A stretch of 64,000 nucleotides of DNA from Chryseobacterium gleum (GTDB lineage: Bacteria; Bacteroidota; Bacteroidia; Flavobacteriales; Weeksellaceae), in contig NZ_LR134289.1 in the NCBI RefSeq assembly GCF_900636535.1, forward strand, positions 3,365,001 through 3,429,000. Reading direction: 5' to 3'. The notes below the pieces were generated by a model. That model had not been told where the DNA came from, did no database searches, and saw only the letters and a program-made list of their open reading frames with translations. The position numbers and the translations under genes were made by a program. The number at the start of each line of letters is the position of its first letter. Within the stretch, counting starts at the first letter, position 1. This document shows, piece after piece, positions 21,177 through 30,599 of the stretch.

Positions 21177-22937
21177 CTAATATCCAGGATTTTGGGTAAA
21201 ATCTTTTGAAGCATCAATGGTTGCCTGAGGAATCGGGAAAATCCTTCTGAACGGCTGAGAAGCTGGTTTAGCTGTTCCAGGCAAATCAAATTTCCCAAAT
21301 CTGATCATAGCCTTTCTTCTGTACATTTCCCAATACAGCTCATATCCTGATTCTTTAAATAGCGTATTCAGATCCAAAGAAGTAATAGCAACTCCCGGCG
21401 CATTGTTCTTTAAAGCATCATTCGTTCTGCTGGTTCTCAGTTTATTGACATCTGCCAAAGCAGCTGACAGGTTGCCACTTCTTAAATAAGCTTCTGCTCT
21501 CATCATATAAATGGTTCCTAATCTGTACAACGGCACATCCATTCCGCTGGTTCCGTTGTTTCCATAACCCGGATCGAATTCAAACTTAAAGTTCCTTACT
21601 CCTCTGTTGATCTGGGCCTGTGTAAATACAGATTCAGAAGGGTTATCAAAATTCAGGTCAGGCGTAAAGTCTGCAGCGAGGGTTGTATTTTTTTCAGTAA
21701 ATAATTTATAAACTTTAATTCTTCCATCTGCTGTCATATCAAAGTTTCCGTCTGCAAGGATTTTAGGCCCGTATTGCTGTCCTACCTGTAATCCTCTGTT
21801 GAAATGAAACCATGGTTTTCCTGTTCCCTCCACTTTACTGAACGAAGGTACACTTATATCTGTTCCATCGTTTCTGAACCAGGTACCGTCTGCATACTGG
21901 TAAGATCTCTGAAAACGCGGATCATCGTGATTTCCGTTCCATGAATAATAGAATTCCGGGGTGACACAGGAAGCATTCGTTCCTCTATTATCCGGTGACG
22001 GCTTTTGGATTCTTTCCATGGACATGTACGCCAGATCATTATCCGAAGTTTTATCCGTATTCTTTTTCTGAACAACTGAAAAGATCATTTCTTTACTCGT
22101 ATCATTGTTGATATCAAAATTGTGGAAATAATTGGGTTCCAGACTGAAATTCGGATTATTGATCAGCAGATTGGAATATTCAATTACCTTATCCATATCT
22201 GTTCCGGAACCATTGACTGCCTGCTCCAAAAAGTTGAAGGTTCCTGCTGTCTTATTCTTCAAAACTGCCCTGTTCAGGTACATATCCGCAAGGAATGCAT
22301 ACGCAGCCTGCTTGGTAAATCTTCCGGCGTGGGTATTCTGGGTCTTAATATCGGCCAGATTCGGAATAAGACCTTCTACTTCAGTAATCAAAGCATCAAT
22401 AGTAGTTTCTGCTTTTCTGATCTGAATAGGAGCATTGATATTACCCGGATCTCTGTACGGAGCCTGCCCGAAAAGATCTATTGTTGTATAAGTATAATAG
22501 GCCAATAAACCTTTTGCTTCTGCTAAAAATAAGGCTCTGTTGGTACTGTTACTTTTTTCGATACTCGAAATGGCCGTCAGAGACTTTGTAATTCCGAAAT
22601 TAAGCGAGTTCCAGGTTGTTTTCACAACATCGTTACCTGCATCCCATGTAAACTCGTGCATGGCTCTCCATTTTCCACCATCTCCCCAGTCACTTCCTCT
22701 TGTAGGTAATAATGCTTCATCAGTAGAATATTCCTGTAAAGCGAAGACATTTCCATGGTCAACAAAAGTACCGTCTCCAAGCTGCCCATAAGCTGCAGCA
22801 AGTGCTGCTTCAGGATCTGCTGTTTCAGAACCTAAAACCTCATCAATTACTTTTTCATCAAGATTGGTACATCCTATTAAAGAAAGTACAGCAAAGGATA
22901 ATATAATTTTATTACTATATAAAAATTTAGATTTCAT
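21177..22937 (-). CDS. SusD/RagB-family outer-membrane lipoprotein
   Basis: A 586-residue protein with a lipoprotein signal peptide ending LSLIGC (Cys23 acylated). A helical TPR-type N-terminal half follows, with motifs such as AEAKGLLAYYTYTTIDLFGQAPYRD. The C-terminal region contains LYRLGTIYMMRAEAYLRSGN and ELYWEMYRRKAMIRFGKFD, typical SusD features, ending in IFPIPQATIDASKDFTQNPGY. SusD proteins sit as lids on SusC channels at the cell surface and capture nutrients, usually glycans. It starts 11 bases after the SusC stop in the same operon. The substrate is unknown; the nearby phosphodiesterase-type genes hint at phosphorylated material. Confidence 0.95.
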   Translation of the reverse strand: MKSKFLYSNKIILSFAVLSLIGCTNLDEKVIDEVLGSETADPEAALAAAYGQLGDGTFVDHGNVFALQEYSTDEALLPTRGSDWGDGGKWRAMHEFTWDAGNDVVKTTWNSLNFGITKSLTAISSIEKSNSTNRALFLAEAKGLLAYYTYTTIDLFGQAPYRDPGNINAPIQIRKAETTIDALITEVEGLIPNLADIKTQNTHAGRFTKQAAYAFLADMYLNRAVLKNKTAGTFNFLEQAVNGSGTDMDKVIEYSNLLINNPNFSLEPNYFHNFDINNDTSKEMIFSVVQKKNTDKTSDNDLAYMSMERIQKPSPDNRGTNASCVTPEFYYSWNGNHDDPRFQRSYQYADGTWFRNDGTDISVPSFSKVEGTGKPWFHFNRGLQVGQQYGPKILADGNFDMTADGRIKVYKLFTEKNTTLAADFTPDLNFDNPSESVFTQAQINRGVRNFKFEFDPGYGNNGTSGMDVPLYRLGTIYMMRAEAYLRSGNLSAALADVNKLRTSRTNDALKNNAPGVAITSLDLNTLFKESGYELYWEMYRRKAMIRFGKFDLPGTAKPASQPFRRIFPIPQATIDASKDFTQNPGY

Positions 22938-22948
22938 GATTTTTTCAA

Positions 22949-25900
22949 TTAAAATTTAACAGTAGCTCCCAGAATGAAAGTCTTAGCAGAAGGATAAGTG
23001 GTATAATCAATTCCCAGCGACTGGTTTCCGCTTACCTGCTTGTTGGTATCCACCAGCGGGTCATACCCTGAATAACTTGTAATGGTCAATAGGTTTTGTG
23101 CGCTGACATACAGATTGATGCTTCTCAGAAATTTCAGCTGGCTGGTATCGAAAGTATATCCTAATCTTACATTATTCAACCTTATAAAATCTGACTTTTC
23201 AAGATAAAGAGATGACAACTGAGGCTGGTTGGTAAAGCTTGCTCCGGAATCATAGAAGCTTTTCAGGACGTTTCTGTCTGAGGCTAAATTGTTGATATTT
23301 AAATCCAATGCGGTATTATTTACAAGGTAGCCGCCGGTTTGTCCGATGAAAGAAAATGCAAAATCAAATTTCTTGTATCTCATATAAGAATTGATTCCGA
23401 ATGTAAAATTCGGGATGGCCCCTTCAAAGATTTTTCTGTCATTCTGATCAATTCTTCCGTCACCATTTATGTCTTCATAGATGTATTTTCCGTTCGCATC
23501 CACTCCCAGATAATTCAGCATATAAAAAGATCCTGCTTCGTAGCCGTTCTTATAGATATTGGCGGTAACCCCTGACAGCCCTGGTCCCGAAACTTCTCCC
23601 GAGTAAATGGCAGACACCGGAAGATCTTTCACTACATTATTGACTGTAGCTCCATTAACATCAACATTCCATGTGAAGTTTTCAGTTTTGATAATTTCCG
23701 AACCTAAAGAGAACTCAAATCCTTTATTGACAATTTTTGCATCAACGTTTTTCCAAACCGTACTTGTGGGGCTTAGCGGTCTGGATGGGATATTCAGGAT
23801 AGGATCTTTAGTGACTTTGTTGTAATACTCCAATGATCCGTACAATTTGTTTCTCCACAAGCTGAAATCCGCACCAATATTGGTTTGTTCCACCACTTCC
23901 CATTTCAGGTCAGGATTAGGGGTCCTGTTGATCACTACCCCATTGATGAGGTTGAGGTTATCATACAGATAATATCCTCCTGATGGTGACAGGGAAGAAC
24001 TCGCCTGGGTGATCTTGTTCGGAACTTCCTGGTTACCGGTTTGTCCCCAGCTTCCTCTTAATTTTAATTCATTAATAATTTGAGAATCTTTCAGAAAATT
24101 TTCATTGGAAACAGTCCAGCCTACTGCAACAGATGGGAAATATCCGTATTTGTTGTTCTGCCCGAAACGGGTAGAACCGTCAGCCCTTAATGAAGCTGTT
24201 AATAAGTATTTTTTATCATAGTTGTAATTTACTCTTCCAAAATATGACTGCAGCTCATTTTCCTGGGCATATCCCGCAGCAGGAACAAAGGCTTCCCCGG
24301 AATATCCAGGATTGATGTCAGGTGAAATACCTGCTCCCTGGTTGGCAATATTTTTCAACCCGAAATAGGTGCCTGTCGTTTTGAATTTTTGATAAGAGAA
24401 ACCGCCTAATAAACTGAAATTGTGTTTATTTAAACTCAGGTCATAGGTTAAATAATGTTCCAGCAATACATTATAAGAATCAAGGTTGGCCTGAACATAC
24501 ATTCCTTTTGGAGTTCTGTCCGTGATATTCGGATACATTGTCGTATTCCTCTCAGACATTGTTTTATCAATCCCTAAATTGAACTTATAATTCAGCCCCG
24601 GTAAGATTCTTAATGTTGCCTCAGTATTTCCAAGGACTCTGAAAGTATTGGTTTTATCGTTATAAACACTCAAAAGATACAATGGATTGTAATGAGCGTT
24701 CATATTAAAGTTCGTATAATTCCCATTTTCATCATATACGGAACGTGTAGGATTTGCCATCAGAGCATGGATGATCACCTGACTGTCAGAACCTGCATTT
24801 CCACCATTCGGAATTCCTGTTTCTTTGATGTCACTTGCCGTAAGGTTGAGCTTGATTTTTAATCTCTTATTATCAAAAAACGACTCTTCAGCATTCAGAC
24901 GGGCTGTCGTTCTTTTGAAACCGCTGTTCAGCACAATACCGTCCTGATCCATATGGGATATAGAAGCAAAATAGTTCCCCGTTTCCGTAGATTTTGAAAA
25001 TGATACTGAGTGATTGGATGAAACGGCATTTCTGAAAATCTCATCCTGCCAGTCTGTATTTCCTCCATGATCATATAATTTGTTGATCCCTGCCGATCTG
25101 TATTCATCAGCCGTCATCAGATCCAGTTTTTTAATGACTGAAGAAAAGCCTAAATAAGTATCATATGTAAACAAAGGTTCTCCTTTTTTTCCTCTTTTAG
25201 TTGTAACCAAAACAACACCGTTGGATCCTCTGGCACCATAAATAGCTGCCGCAGAAGCATCTTTCAATACAGTAATCGATTCAATATCACTGGTATTTAA
25301 AAAGTTTAACGGGTTTTTAGCCTGGGCATTTCCCAAACCGATATTCGGTGCGGTAGCACTTACGGCATCATTACTCAAAGGAACTCCATCTACGACAAAT
25401 AAGGGAGTACTTCCGCTTCGGATGGAGCCTATACCTCGGATGGAAACATTCACTCCAGCTCCCGGTTCTCCACTCGACTGAACGATACGTACCCCTGCAA
25501 TTTTCCCTTGCATCAGGTTATCAACGGAAATATTCATTCCCTCTTTAAAATTTTCTGCCTTCAACTGGCTTACTGCTCCTGTTAAATCAGATTTTTTCTG
25601 AGAACCATATCCTACGAGAGTCACCTCTTCAATGGAAGTAGATTGTTTTTTAGGCTCTAATTGTACAGATATTGAAGTTCCGGATATTCTGATCATTTGT
25701 TCTCCGTATCCATCGTAAGAAATGGATAAAGTCTGCCCAATACTGGCCGAAATGGTAAAATTTCCAGATGCGTCAGTAGAAGCACTGTCCCCGGTTTCTA
25801 CAACAGTGATCTTTGCGCCTTCTATGGCAGAGCCATTCTGATCCTTTACAGTTCCGGAAATGGTTTCGTTTACCTGTGAAAATACAGGATGGTTTAAAGT

Positions 25901-25993
25901 AAATCCTTTAGCATCAGCATGGTTCACCACCAAAAAAATTAACGCAATCGGGATTAGTTTTTTAAACTTAAAAAAATTAATTTTGTGGTACAT
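22949..25993 (-). CDS. SusC/RagA-family TonB-linked outer-membrane channel
   Basis: A 1014-residue protein. I start at the ATG at 25993 (MYHKINFFKFKKLIPIALIF), which gives a proper signal peptide; a longer frame begins at a TTG at 26035. After the signal comes a carboxypeptidase-regulatory-like domain (ISGTVKDQNGSAIEGAKI), a TonB-box-like EEVTLVGYGSQKK, and the plug with SVDNLMQGKIAGVRI and SITVLKDASAAAIYGARGSNGVV, which are SusC signatures. The barrel ends in FILGATVKF. It partners the SusD protein directly downstream in TonB-driven uptake across the outer membrane. Confidence 0.95.
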   Translation of the reverse strand: MYHKINFFKFKKLIPIALIFLVVNHADAKGFTLNHPVFSQVNETISGTVKDQNGSAIEGAKITVVETGDSASTDASGNFTISASIGQTLSISYDGYGEQMIRISGTSISVQLEPKKQSTSIEEVTLVGYGSQKKSDLTGAVSQLKAENFKEGMNISVDNLMQGKIAGVRIVQSSGEPGAGVNVSIRGIGSIRSGSTPLFVVDGVPLSNDAVSATAPNIGLGNAQAKNPLNFLNTSDIESITVLKDASAAAIYGARGSNGVVLVTTKRGKKGEPLFTYDTYLGFSSVIKKLDLMTADEYRSAGINKLYDHGGNTDWQDEIFRNAVSSNHSVSFSKSTETGNYFASISHMDQDGIVLNSGFKRTTARLNAEESFFDNKRLKIKLNLTASDIKETGIPNGGNAGSDSQVIIHALMANPTRSVYDENGNYTNFNMNAHYNPLYLLSVYNDKTNTFRVLGNTEATLRILPGLNYKFNLGIDKTMSERNTTMYPNITDRTPKGMYVQANLDSYNVLLEHYLTYDLSLNKHNFSLLGGFSYQKFKTTGTYFGLKNIANQGAGISPDINPGYSGEAFVPAAGYAQENELQSYFGRVNYNYDKKYLLTASLRADGSTRFGQNNKYGYFPSVAVGWTVSNENFLKDSQIINELKLRGSWGQTGNQEVPNKITQASSSLSPSGGYYLYDNLNLINGVVINRTPNPDLKWEVVEQTNIGADFSLWRNKLYGSLEYYNKVTKDPILNIPSRPLSPTSTVWKNVDAKIVNKGFEFSLGSEIIKTENFTWNVDVNGATVNNVVKDLPVSAIYSGEVSGPGLSGVTANIYKNGYEAGSFYMLNYLGVDANGKYIYEDINGDGRIDQNDRKIFEGAIPNFTFGINSYMRYKKFDFAFSFIGQTGGYLVNNTALDLNINNLASDRNVLKSFYDSGASFTNQPQLSSLYLEKSDFIRLNNVRLGYTFDTSQLKFLRSINLYVSAQNLLTITSYSGYDPLVDTNKQVSGNQSLGIDYTTYPSAKTFILGATVKF

Positions 25994-26029
25994 ATCAATA
26001 AGTAAGTAATTGCACGATGTTACATTGCT

Positions 26030-26063
26030 TATCAAAAAGCCGCTGTTGTTCCCGCAACAGTGG
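26030..26063 (-). promoter_or_regulatory. Terminator-like hairpin in the SusC leader
   Basis: On the minus strand CCACTGTTG and CAACAGCGG pair (26040-26063, one G-T) and run into CTTTTTG. The hairpin lies 47 bases ahead of the SusC ATG, inside the predicted leader, so it could act as an attenuator. Read on the plus strand it is also followed by TTTTCTTTT, so an orphan terminator is possible. Confidence 0.45.
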
Positions 26064-26122
26064 TTTTCTTTTCAGGCAACGGTTAGTTTTTATTTCGGCA
26101 TACAAAGTAAAAGGATCTACCA

Positions 26123-26130
26123 CAAATCTA
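26123..26130 (-). promoter_or_regulatory. -7 box for the SusC/SusD operon
   Basis: Minus-strand TAGATTTG fits TAnnTTTG. It would give a leader of about 120 bases carrying the hairpin at 26040-26063. A candidate TTG lies 25 bases upstream, rather far. Confidence 0.4.
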
Positions 26131-26296
26131 TTTTAACATAATATTATCTTAAAGTCAACAAAATATAAATATCTCAGATTGATAAAATAGAAAACAATTA
26201 GCAATCAAACGCTTACAACCCTCTATTTTTCTTATATTCACAGAATTTTAAAAATCACTTAACATAATATATAGCTTATCCCCTGCCAAAAGTGAT

Positions 26297-26304
26297 TAAT
26301 TTTG
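26297..26304 (+). promoter_or_regulatory. -7 box for the broken phospholipase gene
   Basis: TAATTTTG fits TAnnTTTG and ends 10 bases before an ATG at 26315. The box includes the TTG (26302-26304) that would otherwise be the only start codon in the main reading frame. Confidence 0.45.
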
Positions 26305-26314
26305 AACTTAAAAT

Positions 26315-27399
26315 ATGTCGAAATAAAAAAGGCTTTTTTTCTGGGGATCTGTGTTTCATCATTCAATCTGCTTTGGGCGCAATCTCAGCATCTTGATGAG
26401 TTAAAAATCAATGAAATTCAGGTTATTGGTTCACATAATTCTTATAAAAAAGCGATTCTGCCGGAAGTGTATCATTATTTATCTCAAAAAGATACTCTTA
26501 ATGTGCTGCCGAAAATTCAGTATGAACACATTCCTATACTCCAACAGCTGGATCTCGGACTCAGAAATCTGGAAATTGATGTATATGCAGACCGTAAAGG
26601 AGGAAAATATGCCCATCCGAAAATTCTGGATCTGGTTCAAACAAAAGAGCCTTTCGATCCTGAAAATATAATGAAAAAGCCGGGCTATAAGATAATCCAC
26701 ATTACAGATATTGATTACCAGACCTGGTATTTTACATTAAAAGACTGCCTGAATGACCTGAAAAAATGGTCGGACAGCCATCCGGATCACGATCCGGTTT
26801 TTATAACGCTTGAACCTAAAGACGGAAAGGTCAATCAATTCGGAACAGAACCTGAACATTATACGTCAAAACTTTTTGATGATCTTGATAACGAATTAAA
26901 AAAGTATCTGGGAAAAGATAAAATAATTACACCTGATGATATTCGCGGCGCTTATACAACATTGAACGAAGCTGTTTTAAAGAAAAACTAGCCCAAAGTA
27001 AAAAACGTAAAGGGAAAATTCCTTTTTGTGTTAGATAATAACGGGGAAAACAGGGATTTGTATATTAAAGGGCACCCCTCTTTGAAAGGAAGAATGATTT
27101 TTACCAATTCTGCTCCGGGAACTCCCGAATCTGCTGTTCTTTTTATGAATGAACCGAAAAAAGATGATGCGATGATCAAAGATCTGGTCAAAAAAGGTTA
27201 TATCATCCGTACCAGAGCTGATGCTGATACCATGGAAGCAAGAAGTGAAGACTACTCAAGGTTTGAAAAAGCAAAAGCAAGCGGAGCACAAATTATTACA
27301 ACAGACTACTATTACCCGAGCAAGCTATTTAAATCCGGTTATAGAGTAAGCTTTGATCATAATACGTATGAAAGAATAAACCCCATAACAGGAAAATAA
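26315..27399 (+). pseudogene. Phosphoinositide phospholipase C-like gene, broken
   Basis: The coding frame runs from about 26323 to 27399, interrupted by a TAG at 26989-26991. Before it lie a signal peptide (KKAFFLGICVSSFNLLWAQS), then IQVIGSHNSYKKA with the catalytic-type His, LGLRNLEIDVYAD and FITLEPKDG. After it, in the same frame, lie FLFVLDNNGENRDLY and RADADTMEARS. The layout matches the Ca2+-dependent PI-PLC-like family. The stop falls in KKN*PKV, where relatives I recall have Trp (TGG to TAG). The natural ATG at 26315 is one base out of frame (ATG TCG AAA TAA); one extra A would give MSKIKKAFFLG. Two lesions, or sequencing errors, separate it from an intact gene. Confidence 0.78.
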
Positions 27400-27428
27400 T
27401 CCTGTTTCTGTCAGATTTATAATTGAGG

Positions 27429-27458
27429 AGGCTGTCTGAATGGGCAGCCTTTCTATTT
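27429..27458 (+). terminator. Intrinsic terminator
   Basis: AGGCTG (27429-27434) and CAGCCT (27445-27450) form a stem followed by TTCTATTTT, 30 bases beyond the phospholipase stop. Confidence 0.6.
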
Positions 27459-27539
27459 TAAACACAAATAACACTAATGCTTTTAACAAATATTCACCAA
27501 TCTGTAAGTATGAATTGAATGCTCTTAAAGCATTGTAAA

Positions 27540-29327
27540 TTACAGCTTTCTGATTTCTTTTCTTTTTAAATCTATTTCAAAATGGTCTGCCGGATCTCCG
27601 TGGGAAAGTAATGAAAGGATTTTGAAAACAGATTTTAACTGCTGAATAAATGGATCTTTCGAGTTGTTATCTCTGTACAGGGTTTCCAATACATGATACT
27701 GCTTCAGCCTTTCTTCAGGAATATCCTTTTTTGCCAGCTCATCTGCAGACTGAAATTGATATACATCCAACAACAGATCATCAAAAGACCAATTTTTAAA
27801 ATTCTCAGATTTGATTCCTTTAGCTTTTAGCCCTTCTTTATTCTGAATAAGCAGAAGCAGATCTTCCCCATTCAACTCCTTTGCTTTTTTAATAAAATCT
27901 TTCGGCCAGTCATCGGGAATCATTCGTAAGCGAACCAGCTCTTTTAAATGAAAAAGCATGAAGTCATGATACGATTTTGTCTTTAATATATCTTTATTCC
28001 AAAGTATTTTACCCGTATTTCTTTGTAAAGCATCATATTCTTTTTCATATAAAGGAAACAATTCATCGAAGCGGGGAACTTCGTCTAAAACCTCGGTCTG
28101 AATTTCCATCTTATCGGGAGACTGTATGGTCAGAACCTTATATGCCGGCAGATAAGCCGCCAGTGATGGTACCTGAATATTTACCAGAAACGTACCTTCC
28201 GTTTTTCTGATTCCTGAATCATTAATATGCATATGACCTGCAAAGTGAACCTGCAATCCCGCCTCAGCAAATACTTTTGCCACTTCCTCCTCCGGAACAC
28301 GTTCCAGCTGCCACTTTTTTTCGCCCAATAAACTTTTAATTTCATGAGTTGCCCCATCATTAAAATCGATCATTGGATAATGAGTGAATGCAATCAGGGT
28401 TTTGTTATTCTTCTTTGCTTCATGGGTAAGTTTCTTTACCCACTGTATTAAATGCAGCTTACTGGTCAGTACATTATTATATCCAATGGCTGCTCCTTTA
28501 TAATTAGATGGGTTTGCAGGATTTTCGCTAAGATTTTTTGGTATATAGGTATTACCGTCAATAGCAATCATCCGTACACCTTTCACAGGTTCAACAACAT
28601 AACTGAAATCAGGAACAGAAAATCCTTTGGCTACTTCATACATTCTTTTCGAATAGTCTGCAGCCTGCAGCCCTTTTCCGTAAGAGTAATTTTCAAATGA
28701 ATTGCGATCAAAAGGAGTACTCCAAAACAGGTCTTCTTTCTGAGGATAAAAACCAAAGTCTTTCAATTCATTTAAAATTTCAAGATATCCTGATTCGGCA
28801 ATATCTCTTGTAATTACTTTCTCCATTGATTTCCCCACATCTTTCCGACTGTAAATTCCCAGTGGGTTTCCATCAGTCCCCAGAAAATCGTCTTTCCCTC
28901 CGTCATTTCGAAACGGTCCAACGGGATCATGGTTTCCTGTGGTTAAATAAAAACGGATTCCGTATCTCCTGTGATATTCTTCTAAAATTTTATGAAGTCC
29001 ACGCAGATTATAAGCCTGTCCGTCATCTGAGAAATCACCGGGCATCGCTACAATTTTAATTCCTTTCACAGCAATATCATCCAGCGCTTTAAGAAAGGCA
29101 AAGTAATTCTCATTGAAGATTCTTGTGGAATGCAACTGAGAATCCATGGTTCTCAGAATAGTAGATTTTCCCGTTTTCGGATTGATAATTCCCTTAAAAT
29201 CATGGTCCGAAAAACTCCCGTACAGGTCCTGGAAATGGACATCCGAAAGAAAAGCAATCTGCACGGGTTTCTGTGCATGAAAAAGGGTAAACATCAATAA
29301 TATAACAACGAATATTCCTTTGTTCAT
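27540..29327 (-). CDS. Secreted calcineurin-like metallophosphoesterase
   Basis: A 595-residue protein with a signal peptide (MNKGIFVVILLMFTLFHAQ). The metal-binding motifs of the calcineurin-like fold appear in order: Asp29-x-His31 (SDVHF), GDFSDDG, GNHD, an AFTHYP His, and GHMH near residue 360. The C-terminal ~200 residues are helical and unassigned. It likely hydrolyses a phosphomono- or diester outside the cytoplasm. Its position next to a PI-PLC-like gene and a SusC/SusD pair suggests phosphate or phospholipid head-group scavenging; this is inference. Confidence 0.88.
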   Translation of the reverse strand: MNKGIFVVILLMFTLFHAQKPVQIAFLSDVHFQDLYGSFSDHDFKGIINPKTGKSTILRTMDSQLHSTRIFNENYFAFLKALDDIAVKGIKIVAMPGDFSDDGQAYNLRGLHKILEEYHRRYGIRFYLTTGNHDPVGPFRNDGGKDDFLGTDGNPLGIYSRKDVGKSMEKVITRDIAESGYLEILNELKDFGFYPQKEDLFWSTPFDRNSFENYSYGKGLQAADYSKRMYEVAKGFSVPDFSYVVEPVKGVRMIAIDGNTYIPKNLSENPANPSNYKGAAIGYNNVLTSKLHLIQWVKKLTHEAKKNNKTLIAFTHYPMIDFNDGATHEIKSLLGEKKWQLERVPEEEVAKVFAEAGLQVHFAGHMHINDSGIRKTEGTFLVNIQVPSLAAYLPAYKVLTIQSPDKMEIQTEVLDEVPRFDELFPLYEKEYDALQRNTGKILWNKDILKTKSYHDFMLFHLKELVRLRMIPDDWPKDFIKKAKELNGEDLLLLIQNKEGLKAKGIKSENFKNWSFDDLLLDVYQFQSADELAKKDIPEERLKQYHVLETLYRDNNSKDPFIQQLKSVFKILSLLSHGDPADHFEIDLKRKEIRKL

Positions 29328-29404
29328 CTTTTAAAATAAGACGAAATTACAGGAATTGAGAAGGAAATATTTTAATTGAATTTTAAATAATTGTGAAGGA
29401 AGTT

Positions 29405-30220
29405 TCATTCTTCTAATTCTGCATTTTTTCCGGCATAATTTTCCAATATTCTTTCAGAAACATCTCTTAATGTCTTTTCATTCTCAGGATGTTTTCCAAA
29501 ACTCGTAAAGAATTCTACATGATTTTTACTTTTATTATACCACACTTTTCCTAAGGAATTTTTAACAGTCAATGTGTCTGGTCTTGTAATTTTTTTGAAA
29601 TACTTAAACATATATTCATTCATTGGAACAACCTCCACTTGAGAACCTAGAGAACTACTATCCGTTGCCATATATCTATCTTTATCCCAATACATATAGG
29701 CTTTATTAATTGCAGGAGGCTCCCAGCCAGAAATAATGCCAAAAGATTTAGAATTTTTGCCATTAGAGAAAACAACGCCTCCAGTAACAAGAAATAAAAT
29801 AAAGGTCATTTCTAAAATACCTAATCCATTTTTTCTAATCAAATCTGGTAATAAAACTGTTGGTGATACAGTAATAATTATCTGCTGAACTTTATCAGAT
29901 ATATCTTTGAAACTTAAACCAAAAATATTTGTTGCATCTTTTCCCTCCAGACTTATCTTATCACAAAAATTATTAAAATCAGTATACCCTATATATTTAC
30001 TTAGACAGTCTAACGCAATATCATCAATATTATAATCTTCATTTTCTTGGACTAGGCTGGTATAATATCTTGTATATGACCTCTCATCTCTTTTAAAACC
30101 ATATTGTTCTTCAAAAAGAGAACTTAAATAGCCAGAAACAGAATTTTTACTTCCCCTTGGAAGCTCACTTTTTGCTTTCTCGAAAACGGTTTTCATTAAA
30201 AATCTTTTCTTCTCATACAT
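29405..30220 (-). CDS. Membrane protein with HTH-like N-terminus, unknown function
   Basis: A 271-residue protein. Residues 12-90 (ELPRGSKNSVSGYLSSLFEE...YTRYY...LSKYIGYTDFNNF) resemble a helical domain seen at the start of many uncharacterised Bacteroidota proteins, reminiscent of winged-helix/HTH layouts. A hydrophobic helix spans about 133-151 (GILEMTFILFLVTGGVVF), followed by a soluble C-terminal half. It could be a membrane-tethered sensor or regulator; nothing proves this. The coding sequence is noticeably AT-rich. Upstream at 30278-30293 is the inverted repeat also found ahead of two neighbouring units, so it probably belongs to the same regulon. An ATG at 30196 is an alternative start. 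Confidence 0.65.
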   Translation of the reverse strand: MYEKKRFLMKTVFEKAKSELPRGSKNSVSGYLSSLFEEQYGFKRDERSYTRYYTSLVQENEDYNIDDIALDCLSKYIGYTDFNNFCDKISLEGKDATNIFGLSFKDISDKVQQIIITVSPTVLLPDLIRKNGLGILEMTFILFLVTGGVVFSNGKNSKSFGIISGWEPPAINKAYMYWDKDRYMATDSSSLGSQVEVVPMNEYMFKYFKKITRPDTLTVKNSLGKVWYNKSKNHVEFFTSFGKHPENEKTLRDVSERILENYAGKNAELEE

Positions 30221-30249
30221 AATTTTTCAGGTATTAATTATTTGCTGTC

Positions 30250-30293
30250 CAAATTAGACAAAAACAAGACGTTAAAATTGCGGTTTTCCGTAA
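30250..30293 (-). promoter_or_regulatory. Inverted-repeat operator and promoter, copy A
   Basis: On the minus strand TTACGG-AAAA-CCGCAA (30278-30293) matches, with one change, the palindrome at 33193 and 34004. A CTAATTTG (-7-like; TTTG at 30250-30253) starts its TTTG 40 bases from the operator's first base, versus 41 at the other two sites. It points at the gene 29405-30220. Confidence 0.6.
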
Positions 30294-30599
30294 AAATCAA
30301 ACACTTACAATATATCTAACTGTCCATCGCCTGTCTGAGTATTTGAGGTTATATACAAGATATTTGTAAAAGAAATCAGAACAAAAAATAACATTAAAAA
30401 ATCTAAAACCTGATTTCAAAAATCACCAGATAAAACGGAGGAAAACTCCGGATTGGGAAGCAGATGTTTCTCCTCCGTTTTTGAAGGTTCACTTCCCTAA
30501 AAAATTAAGAAGCGCTTCGAAATTTTAATTGTGTACAGCCTGAGATAAATACATCTCGGGAGGAAGAAAAACTATTTCAACTTCAAAAATTTTAAGGAA
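30294..30599 (+). other. Structured non-coding leader or small RNA candidate
   Basis: No gene is visible. Perfect 11-base arms AAAACGGAGGA (30432-30442) and TCCTCCGTTTT (30471-30481) enclose a 28-base loop that holds an alternative partner (ACTCC) for GGAGG. Further on are a palindrome GAAGCGCTTC near 30509-30518 and a second hairpin CCTGAGAT / ATCTCGGG (30539-30560), before the ATG at 30600. This could be a regulated leader or a separate RNA. I found no convincing -7 box. Confidence 0.45.

Noticed and set aside
25994-26035. N-terminal extension of the SusC protein from a TTG
   Set aside because: It abuts the leader hairpin and places extra residues before a good signal peptide; ATG at 25993 is better.
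26302-26991. Intact 229-residue phospholipase starting at TTG
   Set aside because: The TTG is part of a TAnnTTTG box, the signal peptide fits a shifted ATG at 26315, and the homologous sequence continues past the TAG to 27399.
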